The notes: generated by a model from the sequence alone, not told the origin. Numbered from the stretch's first letter, positions 7,618-16,271 are shown. The stretch: DNA of 21,732 bases from JBEKYD01 sp049511335 (GCA_049511335.1 JBEKYD010000113.1:1-21732), one strand, 5' to 3'. Made by a program: numbers and translations.

Positions 7618-8906
7618 TGCACCTTGACCTCGGGTTCCACCGACATGCCCGGCCCAATCCGGTATCCGGCCGGTGGGGCTTCATCCAGCACGATCTTGAC
7701 CGGCACTCGCTGGACGACCTTGACGTAGTTGCCCGTGGCATTCTCAGGAGGCAAGAGACTGAAGGCCGCGCCGGTCCCACTCTGGAAGCTCTCTACGTGG
7801 CCTCGTAGCCGAAGTTGGGGGAATGCATCCAGCCTAAGCGTCACCGGCTGCCCCGGCCGCATCCGCCTCAACTGAGTCTCTTTGAAGTTGGCGACCACCC
7901 AGAGCCGATCCGACACCAGCGCCAGCAGCGGCTGGCCGGGTTGCACGAAATCGCCCGGTTCAACCGACTTGCGCGTAATGTATCCCGATTCAGGTGCGTA
8001 GATCCGGGTATAGGAGAGAGCCAATTCCGCTTGCTCCACCGAGGCGCGCTGCTGTTCCACCTGCGCCCGAAGAGAGGACACGTCGGCATGGCGCACTTCG
8101 ATCTGCTGCGGCGCCGATTTCGCTTCGCTCACCCGGCCTTGCGCTTGCACCACCTGCCTTTCGGCCTGGCGCAAGGCGGCCTGTGTGGACACCTGCGCCG
8201 CCCGGGCTTGCGACAGATGCGCCCTAGCGGCTTCGGTGCCCTGGCTGGCTGCTTCCTGCGCCGCCGCGGTGGACCTGGCCAGCGTTTCGGCACGGTCCAA
8301 CTGCTGTTTGGAGACCTCGTCTTTCGCGTACATTGCCCGATAGCGGACGGCATCCTCGGAGGCACGGCTGGCTTCCGCCTGGGCGGCGGATTGCTGTGCT
8401 TCGGCCTGGGCCATGGTCGCCTCGGCCGCGCGAATCGCAGCGACAGCCTCCGCGGCACGTGCCTGTAGGATCTTCACTTGCTCCCCAGCCGCGTCAGCCG
8501 CCGCGCCAATCTGAATCAGGACCGCGTCGGTTACAGTCGAGGTGAGCGCCAAGTTAGATTGCGCGCCATCCGCCCGTGCGGAGATATCGGCTAGGTGGGC
8601 AGTCGCCTCCGCCGCACGCGCTTGGTAATCGCGAGCGTCAATCTCCGCGATCAGGTCGCCACCGTTGACGTGCTGGTTGTCCTGCACATAAACCCGGACC
8701 ATTTGCCCGGCAACCCGCGGACTCACCTGAATCACGTCTCCCTCTATGAATGCGTTGTCGGTGGATTCGTAGTGTCGCGAATGAAGGTAGTACAGGCCCC
8801 CGGCTACGGCGGCGATTACGACCAATCCAATGCCTATCAACTTGGCCGCACGCTTGCGTGGCTGCTCGACCTTCGCTTTGTCGTCGGTGAGAGTCTCGTT
8901 AGCCAT
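7614..8906 (-). CDS. emrA: HlyD/EmrA-family membrane fusion protein
   Basis: A periplasmic adaptor of the tripartite pump. After a short charged N-terminus, one transmembrane helix (LIGIGLVVIAAVAGGLYYL, about 25-45) anchors it. The first lipoyl half follows (GQMVRVYVQDNQHVNGGDLI), then a long Ala/Gln/Glu-rich coiled-coil hairpin (about 85-300), then the second lipoyl half (IYAPESGYITRKSVEPGDFV) and a beta-barrel with LWVVANFKETQL. The hairpin is longer than in E. coli EmrA. ATG at 8906 is preferred because CGGAG precedes it at good distance; an in-frame ATG at 8927 directly abuts the TolC stop and has a poor ribosome site. Its stop overlaps the pump start by 4 bp. Confidence 0.93.
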   Translation of the reverse strand: MANETLTDDKAKVEQPRKRAAKLIGIGLVVIAAVAGGLYYLHSRHYESTDNAFIEGDVIQVSPRVAGQMVRVYVQDNQHVNGGDLIAEIDARDYQARAAEATAHLADISARADGAQSNLALTSTVTDAVLIQIGAAADAAGEQVKILQARAAEAVAAIRAAEATMAQAEAQQSAAQAEASRASEDAVRYRAMYAKDEVSKQQLDRAETLARSTAAAQEAASQGTEAARAHLSQARAAQVSTQAALRQAERQVVQAQGRVSEAKSAPQQIEVRHADVSSLRAQVEQQRASVEQAELALSYTRIYAPESGYITRKSVEPGDFVQPGQPLLALVSDRLWVVANFKETQLRRMRPGQPVTLRLDAFPQLRLRGHVESFQSGTGAAFSLLPPENATGNYVKVVQRVPVKIVLDEAPPAGYRIGPGMSVEPEVKVQ

Positions 8907-8927
8907 CTTGTTCTCCGGATATGCCAT

Positions 8928-10265
8928 CTAGAAAGTGAAATCCCTGGCGCGCCCCAGGGCGGAAAACAGATTCAGGCGCGCTACGTTGAACTGGGCCAAA
9001 CTGGATACCGCGATCTGGCGGGCATCTTCGAGTGCGGTCTGGGCGGTGGTCACCTCGATGTTGTCCGCCACTCCGTTCCGGAACCGGTCCTGCGCCAGCG
9101 AGAGTTCCCGCTGAGCCAGGTCCAGGTTCTTCTGCGCGGCCCGCATCTGGTCCTCACGGGTTGCCAGGTTGTCGAGAGCCTGCCGCACGTCCTTCTCCAC
9201 CGCGGCCCGAAGGTCCGACAACTGCATCTCCGCCTGGTGGACCCGGCTTGTGGCAGCCTGCACCTCCGACCTCGTGCGCCCGCCGTCGAAGATCGGAACG
9301 TCGATTCGGACGCCAATGCTTCGCGTGGGCAGATCCACTTCGTTGGGCTTCAATCCGCTGCTGCCATAGTCGCCAAATGCCGAAACCGAAGGCACCCATC
9401 CCCCGATCGCCGTTTTCCGTTCAGCCTCTGCGATGCGCAATTGTTCCGAGGCTACGGATAACTCCAGCCGGCCGTCAAGTGCCTGCCGTACGGCCTCACC
9501 AGCCTCCGGTGGGAGTTGCGGCTCAAATCGCATCGCATCGGCCGGCGACAACTGCGCACCGAGCGGCGAGCCGGTGATACGTAGCAGATTCAGTCTGGCG
9601 GTATCCAGGTTGGTGCGGGCCTGGGCAAGCTGCACCTGTTGGCCGGCCAAACGTGTTTCGGCCCGGGCCACATCAAGCCCGGTCGCGATGCCGGCGTTTC
9701 GCTGGTTGGTTGCCAAATCGAGAAGCTGGCGGGCCAGCTGTACATTCGCCTCCGCCGCCGCGACAGACTGGCCCGTCCCGAGCAACTCGATATACGCCAG
9801 GGCGGTCGCCGTGGTGACCTGTTGCTCCGCCAACCGCCGTTGCTGCTCCGCCATTTGGACTCCATAGCGCGTCGCCTGGTAGCGGCGAATGGATGCCAGG
9901 TTGAACAGACTCTGCACCACCTGGAAGCGTGCATCGAAACGGTCGAACGGCCCGAGGAAAGCGGGGAGGCCGGGGAAGTGGAAGGCGGCCGCCGTCAGTC
10001 CTTGTGCCGCGAGATTCTCCGTGAGACTCATCTGGTATGCGGCGCCGCTGACATTCGGCAAAAGCGATGAAAGCCCTATTCCGCGTTGCGCACGCGATTC
10101 GGCGGTCCGCTCCAGCGCAAGGTTTGTCTGTAAATTATTCTTCAGTGCCTGATCGACTGCCTGCGCGAGCGTCAGCCCCGGCGGCGCTACGGCGGTCTGC
10201 GCGCAGGCCACCGCGGCAAAAAGTAGCGCAAGGAGGAATTTCGATAGCGATCGATGTTTAGACAT
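8928..10265 (-). CDS. TolC-family outer membrane efflux protein
   Basis: A 445-aa outer-membrane channel subunit. A signal peptide (FLLALLFAAVACAQ) is followed by two repeated OEP units (about 30-230 and 245-440), each with a long amphipathic helix pair. Typical stretches are LTLAQAVDQALKNNLQ near the start, GIATGLDVARAETRLAGQQ in the first half and GVADNIEVTTAQTALEDARQ in the second, the mirrored motif of this family. It trimerises to form the exit duct for the HlyD/EmrB pair. The adaptor's upstream ATG at 8927 abuts its stop. A GGAAA lies upstream of the ATG at 10265. It starts 82 bp after the helical protein gene. Confidence 0.94.
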   Translation of the reverse strand: MSKHRSLSKFLLALLFAAVACAQTAVAPPGLTLAQAVDQALKNNLQTNLALERTAESRAQRGIGLSSLLPNVSGAAYQMSLTENLAAQGLTAAAFHFPGLPAFLGPFDRFDARFQVVQSLFNLASIRRYQATRYGVQMAEQQRRLAEQQVTTATALAYIELLGTGQSVAAAEANVQLARQLLDLATNQRNAGIATGLDVARAETRLAGQQVQLAQARTNLDTARLNLLRITGSPLGAQLSPADAMRFEPQLPPEAGEAVRQALDGRLELSVASEQLRIAEAERKTAIGGWVPSVSAFGDYGSSGLKPNEVDLPTRSIGVRIDVPIFDGGRTRSEVQAATSRVHQAEMQLSDLRAAVEKDVRQALDNLATREDQMRAAQKNLDLAQRELSLAQDRFRNGVADNIEVTTAQTALEDARQIAVSSLAQFNVARLNLFSALGRARDFTF

Positions 10266-10347
10266 TTCGCGTTTCCGTGTCGGATGTCGCCAATGCAGCG
10301 CGCGCCCGGACCGCTGGTCAATGCAGGCGGCCCGAGCTTGCCAAGGG

Positions 10348-10800
10348 CTACTTGTTAATGGTGTCCCTGACTTTCTTGGTCATTTCGTTAAGTGTGTCCA
10401 ACGCCTTGTTGGCTGCCTCTTTGGTGGCGGCGGCCGCTTTCTGGATCGACTCCCTGGCGGATTCTGCGGCGTGCTTAGCGGCATCTCTTCCAGGTGCCGC
10501 TGCTTTCTCAACCGCTTCCTCGGCTTTCTGCGCCGCTTCCCAGGTGGCTTCAGCCGCTTCACTGGCAGCTTCTGAAATTTGTTGAAGCGCTTCCCGGAAA
10601 GCTTCCGCGGTTTTGTCGGCAAGCGTGGCTTCGGCCTCTGCAAGTTGGCCTTCGACTGTTTTCAGATTTTCCTGAAGCCGGGCGCGCAGGCCAGCGGCTT
10701 TCTCACTCGCGTGATCTGCCGTGGCACGCAGAAGCTCGTCGGCATCGGTTACAACAATCTTAATGTCGGCAATCAGTTTGTCTTTGAACGTGTCAGACAT
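10348..10800 (-). CDS. DUF883/LEA-like alanine-rich helical protein
   Basis: A 150-aa protein predicted to be almost entirely helical. Its N-terminal 55 residues (FKDKLIADIKIVVTDADELL, then ATADHASEKAAGLRARL) match the DUF883/ElaB/YqjD pattern, a stress-induced ribosome-associated family. It lacks the usual C-terminal transmembrane helix. Instead it continues into Ala/Lys/Glu repeats (EAAEATWEAAQKAEEAVEKA and similar), resembling LEA-type amphipathic helices seen in desiccation proteins. The ATG has an excellent GGAGAGG six bases upstream, and a sigma54-type promoter lies 88 nt upstream. It is the first gene of the co-directional run that leads into TolC. A role in stress protection of envelope or ribosomes is inference. 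Confidence 0.8.
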   Translation of the reverse strand: MSDTFKDKLIADIKIVVTDADELLRATADHASEKAAGLRARLQENLKTVEGQLAEAEATLADKTAEAFREALQQISEAASEAAEATWEAAQKAEEAVEKAAAPGRDAAKHAAESARESIQKAAAATKEAANKALDTLNEMTKKVRDTINK

Positions 10801-10887
10801 GGTCTACCTCTCCGTCAGTGACATAGATTGAAAACGGAAGGATCTCCGTGCGGAGATTTATCCGTTTCCCGTGTCGGCAAACGGAAA

Positions 10888-10904
10888 TGCAATCCGGTCG
10901 CCAG
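10888..10904 (-). promoter_or_regulatory. Sigma54 (RpoN) -24/-12 promoter
   Basis: The minus strand reads CTGGCGACCGGATTGCA, matching YTGGC-N7-TTGCW with exact GG-to-GC spacing. The only departure is GA for AC after TGGC. It lies 88 nt upstream of the DUF883-like gene and next to a gene for a sigma54 activator. Confidence 0.65.
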
Positions 10905-10954
10905 GTTTGCGGACGTGGAATGAGGGACTTACAGGCGTGCTGCCGATGGCTCGT

Positions 10955-10977
10955 TCGGCAATGGCGGCAGTTGCCGA
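10955..10977 (-). terminator. Hairpin after the sigma54 activator gene
   Basis: TCGGCAA and TTGCCGA form a 7-bp stem with a 9-nt loop, 14 bp past the activator stop. There is no T-run. It could instead be an activator-binding site upstream of the sigma54 promoter. Confidence 0.35.
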
Positions 10978-10990
10978 GCAATTGCCGAAA

Positions 10991-12800
10991 TCACCGGTAC
11001 TGGCGCTCAATACTGAGCTTTTTCATGCGGGATTGTAGGGTCGTGCGTCGAAGGCCAAGACGGGCCGCGGCCCCGTTCGGGCCCGCCACTTTCCCGTCGG
11101 ATTCCCGCAACGCCCGGAGTATCCGCTCGCGCTCGGCGGATTCTTCGAGTCGGGGCGTTCTGGGGGAAGGAGGAGACGATTTCGCAATCTCCGGAATCGC
11201 AATTTGAAGTACCGGACCTGGGCTGAGGATGACAGACCGCTCAATCACGTTCTGTAACTCGCGGATGTTGCCCGGCCATTCGTAGTTCGTAAGGGATTCT
11301 ATGGCAGCGGAAGGAATCGACTCGATGGGGCGATTCATACGCTTCGCGTGTTTCTGCGTGAAGTAGCGGATCAGGAGAGGGATGTCTTCCTTTCGCTCTC
11401 GTAACGGAGGAACCGTCAACGGAAACACATGCAGCCGGTAATAGAGATCGCTGCGAAACTTGCCTTCATCAACCATCTGTTTGAGATTGCGGTTAGTCGC
11501 GGCAACAAAGCGAACATCCACCCGGATGGTCCGGTTGCCTCCGAGGCGCTCGAGTTCCTGCTCCTGGATGGCGCGCAGCAACTTGGATTGCAGCTCTAAA
11601 GGTATCTCACCGACTTCGTCTAGAAACAGAGTCCCCTGGTGTGCCAACTCGAAACGGCCGATCTTTTGTGCGAATGCGCCGGTGAACGATCCCTTCTCGT
11701 GGCCGAATAGCTCGCTTTCCAATAGAGTCGCCGGAATGGCGGCGCAATTGACTTTGATGAACGACCGCTTGCTGCGCCCGCTCAGGTCGTGCAGCGCGCG
11801 AGCGACCAGTTCCTTGCCCGTTCCGGTTTCTCCCTGGATCAGCACAGTGGCATCCGTCGGAGCCACTCCTGCGAGCCAGATCGAGGATCCCCGAGATTCC
11901 GTTTACCCCGGCCAGCGGAATGGAGCAACTCGAACGGAGTCCCAGGTCGGCGTACTTGCGATACAGGGGAGACGGAAACCGTTCGAAGTCGAGTCCGGCG
12001 ATCACGACCGGCTTCCCTGTGGCCAGCGCCTCGCCAGAGGGGAGACCCTCCGGCCGGCCCGAAGTCTCATCGATCTCGAACCGCATGTTGCCCGGCGAGT
12101 GCAGCCCCTTCAGGTGTATTTCTCCCGTAGACTTGTCCAGGAGCGTCACCACCGCGAAATCGTGCGCTACCGCGCGGTTGAGCTGTTCGGATATGGCCGA
12201 GAAGAGTTCCTCCATCGGCAGCTTCGCAACCAGGGCGTTGGTGATCTCGAACAACACCCGCATCCGATCGCGTTCCCGCAGGAGCGCCTGCCGGGTGAGG
12301 TAACCATCCACGGAGACCGCCACTTCCGACGCGACCCGCTGCAGAAAGGCCAGTGCTTCGTCGTCGGGCTGGAAGGGCGCAGAAAATCCGAACCCAAGTA
12401 TCCCGAGCCGGCGATCGCCGTTCGAAAGAGGTACGAGGGTCAAAGCGTGAATGCCCATTTCCAGAGCTTCCTGGATCACGTCGCTCGATCCGGCCTCTTC
12501 TTTTTCGAGTGGTGATAATACCAGTGGCTTCTGCTCGCGCCAGGCCCACGCGCCGAAATGCTTGCCGTCTGCGGGAAGGATGATCCCCTTATCTTTGTAT
12601 GGCCTGTTCGCGCTGACCGCATGCAAACGAAGCTGATCATGAACGGGATCGTGAAGAACCAGCGCCAGAAAATCGAACGGGACGACGCGGCGCAGCGAGC
12701 CCGCCAACGAGTTACAGAGAGTCTCCAGATCGCTGTGCCCGGCGATCGATTGGGAAAGGTCGAACAGTGCTTTGTAGATGTCCGAACCCGAAATTCCCAT
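10991..12800 (-). pseudogene. Sigma54-dependent activator (FhlA-like: GAF-GAF-AAA+-Fis), internal deletion and frameshift
   Basis: A transcription activator of the NtrC/FhlA class that uses ATP to open sigma54 promoters. The first frame, from ATG 12800, carries two GAF sensor domains (about residues 10-165 and 180-320). The second frame carries the AAA+ domain: Walker A GETGTGKE, the sigma54-contacting loop as GSFTGA, Walker B LFLDEV, then WPGNIRELQN, and a C-terminal Fis-type helix-turn-helix (AAARLGLRRTTLQSRMKK). The first frame, ending in GISGILDLA, jumps to VAPTDATVLI in the second near 11860-11890. In normal relatives 60-80 residues lie between these points (end of GAF2, linker, start of AAA+), so they are deleted and the frame shifts. 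A long open frame extends upstream to ATG 12878, but that is radical SAM sequence. The likely target is the promoter at 10888-10904. Confidence 0.85.
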
Positions 12801-12887
12801 ATCCACGATGGTATCAGCCCGACAGGAGCCGGGTGTCGAAATTGATAATCGATGTTCGCAAATGCTAGCGGTCGGCATGACCCAATC

Positions 12888-13809
12888 CTCAAAGTTGCCC
12901 GTGGTCCCCTGGAATCCGTGCGCCGCTTGCTTGAGAACCCAACGGATGGCGCGGGAAGTGTTGTAGCAATACTACAGATTATGGTTAAGCGTGGAAAAGC
13001 AGTGCCTTTGGCATTCCACCTTCATGCATGCAAGTTGATGGCCGTCAAAATATGGGTGTCCGGCGACTCCCCAATCCTCTGCGGCTCTATCCATCGGGAA
13101 GCAAGGAGCCAGCGTTCCGTCGGTGCGAATAACCAATGAATTCTCGCCGGCGCGGCAGTCCCACTACTGCAGCTTGCCACGCATGAATGCTTTCATTTCC
13201 TCCAGGCACCGGACGGAATTCACCATCCTGTAGCCCGATCGATTCTTCGCGATTAGCCAGTCGATGACGGCGTCGATTCTGCACCAGTCTTTCGGCGTGA
13301 TATAGGTGCTGTTGCCGGACTTGTGGTCGAAATCCGGCTGTTCGAGCATCGGCGCTTCGTTCAGGTGGTAGTCGGTGGCGATCCCCACGTCGTGGGCGAT
13401 TTTGGTCAACTCGATCACGTCATACAGGTTGATGCGAGTGATGTTGATATTGGAAGAAGACACTGAAGCCGTAGACGTACTGCTTCTTGATCAGATAATC
13501 GAAGTAGGGCCGGATTGGATCGAGGGCTTTAGGCAATTCCCTACGATCCGGAACGGAATCCACAGCGAGGTTGAAGGTGGCCACTCCGCGCCGCGTAAGC
13601 GGTCGATCACGTCCGGGCGCATTAGCCGCCCGTTGGTGGGGGGACGTACACCCAGAAGCCTTTCCGAGGACCTCGCCACCCATCAGCGCCAGCACCCGGT
13701 AGCGTGCGTCGTACAACCAATCGATCGAGCGGCGAGCAACCTCTTCCGTCATGCCCTTCACGTTGTTGCCGTACCCCAGCAGTAAAGCCCGAGCAACCAT
13801 CGAGCCCAT
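12888..13809 (-). pseudogene. Radical SAM (SPASM-like) protein, multiply frameshifted with in-frame stops
   Basis: Pieces in all three minus frames line up into one protein. Order: VKGMTEEVARRSIDWLYDAR and ALMGGEVL; then KGFWVYVP; PTNGRLMRPDVIDRL; GVATFNLAVDSV; PYFDYLIKKQYVYGFSVFF; NINITRINLYDVIELTKIAH; then MKAFMRGKLQ, a TAG at 13166-13164, CRAGENSLVIRTDGTLAPCF, HCFSTLNHNL, a second TAG at 12974-12972 and YCYN. At least four frame changes, a short deletion after GGEVL and two stops make it non-functional. The C-terminal Cys-rich part resembles a SPASM-like extra cluster site. The usual CxxxCxxC motif is not readable in the chosen N-terminus. The start at ATG 13809 overlaps the stop of an upstream small ORF (TAATG). 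Family recognition is firm at the level of radical SAM; the substrate is unknown. Confidence 0.75.
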
Positions 13810-13940
13810 TACGTGGGATCGGGCTCCACATCCCCGCATTTCTCCGGATACCTCGGGAAGACAGGAACGGGCAGTCCCGGTGACTCATCCTCGGCTGGCA
13901 CTGGCGTAGAATGCGGTTCGTCATCGATCACTCTTTTCAT
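13809..13940 (-). CDS. Small ORF (43 aa) overlapping start of radical SAM gene
   Basis: The ORF opens with ATG at 13940, has a good AAGAGGG ribosome site, and its TAA overlaps the ATG of the radical SAM frame as TAATG. The product starts MKRVIDDEPHSTPVPAEDE and is acidic and proline-rich, with one Cys near the end (EKCGDVEPD). I recognise no family. It could be a coupled small gene (for example a substrate peptide or leader), or simply the original N-terminus of the radical SAM protein cut off by a frameshift. Confidence 0.35.
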   Translation of the reverse strand: MKRVIDDEPHSTPVPAEDESPGLPVPVFPRYPEKCGDVEPDPT

Positions 13941-14479
13941 ATCCCTCTTTCTTTGCTGAATCGATCAGTGTCCCACGGTCCGGCTCGCTACGCTGTCAGA
14001 GCCGCACACGCCAGTTTCCGTTGTCGCCGGCATTCGGTGGCCGCGCCGAACCCGTAATGATGACCAACAACAGGATCACACTCCAGCATCGCACTTCAGC
14101 TTCCCCGTCGTCCGCGCATTCCCCGCTCGGTTGGAGGTCTGTCAAGCATCGATAAAAGTAGGCACATTCCGACCAGTGCGCCCAGGCACCACACGAGCCA
14201 CATGTCTATCTGTCCTCCACATCAAATGGGAATGATGAGTGCATTTCGTTTTCCAGAAAAACCATCGGTGTTCCACCGCTCGGGATGCCGACTGCCCGTC
14301 GTTTGCCCAAGCAACTGCCGATGCTCGGCATCCAGCAGCCTTCGTTATCGACTTATTGGCGAGAGTTGCAGCCTCTCGCGCTGATGTCAGTGAAGTGGGA
14401 AAGCTTATTTGGTTCGTCGGATGCTAACGCTTTGAGACTCCGGGCGCCACGGCTGGCGTGCGTCCGCTCCTGAGGAGAT
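13941..14479. other. Intergenic region containing leader-repeat copy B
   Basis: About 540 bp between divergent genes. No convincing ORF is seen on either strand in the first 290 bp. From 14233 to the ATG at 14480 it is the better-preserved copy of the leader repeat. The promoters for both flanking genes are expected here, but no strong -35/-10 pair stood out. Confidence 0.55.
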
Positions 14480-14488
14480 ATGGACGAC
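14233..14488 (+). repeat. Leader repeat, copy B (paired with 4511-4782)
   Basis: It begins TGATGAGTGCATT and ends at ATGGACGAC, the first codons of the small membrane protein. It shares ordered blocks with copy A, including a TGCCGA/TCGGCA hairpin (14316-14330) and TGGCGAGA. Being directly in front of a start codon with a GAGGAG ribosome site, it may be a structured 5' leader. Confidence 0.55.
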
Positions 14489-14764
14489 AGACACGCGAGA
14501 AGACCACCCGTTCCGGATGCCCTAATTACCTGGACCACCGCCGGCGCACTCGTCACCTTTGGAATCATATTTTTCGATGATGCTGTGATTATGGGGCGCA
14601 CCATTCTCACCCTGGGCATCCTCAGCGCCGTAAACGAAGGATTGAAGCTGCACGCCCTGCGCGCTGGGTCCAATGGCGGCTACGGGCGGGTAAGGTTGGT
14701 CCTTGCGGTTGCCTACGTTGTATTGGTGTTGGCTGGTTTCCTTTTCCCGTCTTCCGGACGGTGA
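14480..14764 (+). CDS. Small hypothetical membrane protein
   Basis: A 94-aa protein with a strong GAGGAG ribosome site four bases upstream. Hydrophobic segments at about 17-32 (ITWTTAGALVTFGIIFF), 38-50 (GRTILTLGILSAV) and 72-90 (VRLVLAVAYVVLVLAGFLF) predict two or three membrane helices; the N-terminus is Arg/Pro-rich and probably cytoplasmic. I do not recognise a family. The 247-nt leader in front of it is present in a second, degraded copy at 4511-4782 with similar first codons, so the gene and its leader seem to have been duplicated as a unit. The transposase follows on the same strand. Confidence 0.65.
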   Translation: MDDRHARRPPVPDALITWTTAGALVTFGIIFFDDAVIMGRTILTLGILSAVNEGLKLHALRAGSNGGYGRVRLVLAVAYVVLVLAGFLFPSSGR

Positions 14765-14769
14765 GCCTC

Positions 14770-16266
14770 TTGTCGGGCTGGCAGGGATCTGCGAAATCTC
14801 GCGACATAGGCCGATTGCGGTTGAAGCGCTAAGTATACTGGCAACTGGGATCAGCCCAGCGAGCCGGAACCTGCCGACCGCAGCCAGCCCCGCCGAGGCG
14901 CTGGGGAGATGTACTGTCTCCACAACAACGGAAGGTTTTCCGGGACATCGTCGCGTGCCGCACCGCCGCCCTCGGCACATACGTAGAGCAGTGCGACCAC
15001 TGCTCCCATCTGGTGACCGAATACCGATTGTGCCGCAACTGGCATTGCCCGAAGTGCCACAGCCGGACGCGCGACCAGTGGCTGGCCGCTCGGGCGCTGG
15101 AGATCCTGCCAGTGCCTTGTTGCCACGTGGTCTTCACGCTGCCGCACGAATTGGCGCCGCTGGCCTTGCAGAACCCGCGAGTCGTCTATGGGATTCTGTT
15201 CCGGGCGGTAGCCGAGTCTCTTCTGGAGATGGCCGCCGATCCCAAACGTCTGGGAGCCAAGCTGGGTTTCCTGACCGTCCTGCATACCTGGACCCAGCGA
15301 CTGGAGCACCATCCCTATGTACATTGCGTCGTGCCCGCCGGAGGATTGTCAGCGGACCAACGGCGATGGATCTCTCCTCGCAAGAAGGATTTCTTTCTGC
15401 CGGCAAAACCTCTCGGCTGCCTGTTCCGCGGCAAGTTCCTCGCCTATCTCAAACAAGCGTTTGCGGAGGGCCAACTGGAATTCTACGGACAACTTCGAGA
15501 ACTGGCCCACCCGGCCCGCTTTGAGGATTGGCTAACGCCTTTGAAAGATAAGGAATGGGTCGTCTATGCCAAACCCCCATTCGGCGGACCAGAGCAGGTA
15601 CTCCGCTATCTGGCGCGGTACACCCATCGAGTGGCAATTTCCAATGGACGATTGCTCGGTCTGGAGGACGGCCGCGTGCTTTTCCGCTGGCGGGATTCGC
15701 AAGACGGCAACCAGATCAAGGAAATGTCGCTCGATGCGGTGGAGTTCATCCGGCGCTTCCTCCTCCATGTCCTTCCGGGTGGCTTTGTGAAGATCCGGCA
15801 TTTCGGCTTTCTATCCAACCGCAATCGCCAAGCCATGGTGCAGCGCTGCTGGGTACTCCTGCCAGCGGCGGCACCGCCTCCAATGCTCCTCCGGAACCAC
15901 GAAGTGCTCTGCCCCGTTTGCAAAGTAGGGCACCTCCATGTCATCGAAGCCCGAGCAACGGCGCCATTGCAACCAACCGCATCACCGTACCAAACACCGC
16001 AGTTGGACCCCTCGTAAAAGCCGATGATAGTTGCAACCCATATTCTTCGCCCACGCAGATCACCAACCCGTGATGGCAGGCGACGTGTGCCATTTTGCGC
16101 GCAGAACCCGCTCCCAAGACCCGCCGCCGACCTATCTCCAGCCAAATTGCCCCATGCCGCCCGCACCAGCGCATCCCAATTGGCGGTCCCAGATGCGCCC
16201 CATGCCGCAGAATCCTCACACACGTCGGAAACCAATCCCCATAGTCCTATCCGATTGGCTTAGTTC
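14770..16266 (+). mobile_element. IS91-family insertion element (approximate limits)
   Basis: The element is built around the Y2/HUH transposase. The right edge is placed at GTTC/CAAG (16263-16269), since IS91-type elements insert next to CAAG or GAAC at the end downstream of the transposase. The sequence just inside (CCTATCCGATTGGC) would be the replication-origin end. The left limit is a guess between the small membrane gene stop and the first transposase codons. No target duplication is expected for this family. Confidence 0.5.
14833..16017 (+). CDS. IS91-family (Y2/HUH) transposase, N-terminus unclear, HUH motif mutated
   Basis: A rolling-circle-type transposase. The N-terminal zinc-binding domain (CDHC, then LCRNWHCPKCH) is followed by the Y2 catalytic domain: CHVVFTLPHELAPLA, the metal site region HHPYVHCVVPAGGL, and the tyrosine helix RYLARYTHRVAISN. 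Family members have H-P-H-V-H at the metal site; here the first His of H-U-H is Tyr (TAT for CAT), which should abolish nicking. The open frame runs from 14833, but there is no ATG, GTG or TTG in it until GTG at 15013, which would remove the first zinc-finger cysteines. Either a rare start or an upstream frameshift is likely. The product is about 394 codons from the frame opening, close to the family length. Confidence 0.88.
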   Translation, partial: VYWQLGSAQRAGTCRPQPAPPRRWGDVLSPQQRKVFRDIVACRTAALGTYVEQCDHCSHLVTEYRLCRNWHCPKCHSRTRDQWLAARALEILPVPCCHVVFTLPHELAPLALQNPRVVYGILFRAVAESLLEMAADPKRLGAKLGFLTVLHTWTQRLEHHPYVHCVVPAGGLSADQRRWISPRKKDFFLPAKPLGCLFRGKFLAYLKQAFAEGQLEFYGQLRELAHPARFEDWLTPLKDKEWVVYAKPPFGGPEQVLRYLARYTHRVAISNGRLLGLEDGRVLFRWRDSQDGNQIKEMSLDAVEFIRRFLLHVLPGGFVKIRHFGFLSNRNRQAMVQRCWVLLPAAAPPPMLLRNHEVLCPVCKVGHLHVIEARATAPLQPTASPYQTPQLDPS

Positions 16267-16271
16267 AAGGG

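Noticed and set aside
8595..9461. Plus-strand ORF of 288 codons across the HlyD/TolC junction
   Set aside because: Covers two well-recognised genes on the other strand and has low-complexity GC-driven composition.
12801..12878. N-terminal extension of the sigma54 activator to ATG 12878
   Set aside because: The extra residues continue the radical SAM reading frame; homology to GAF proteins begins near the ATG at 12800.
14703..15524. Plus-strand ORF of 273 codons overlapping the transposase
   Set aside because: Out of frame with the zinc-finger and Y2 motifs; Arg/Pro-rich and without recognisable domains.
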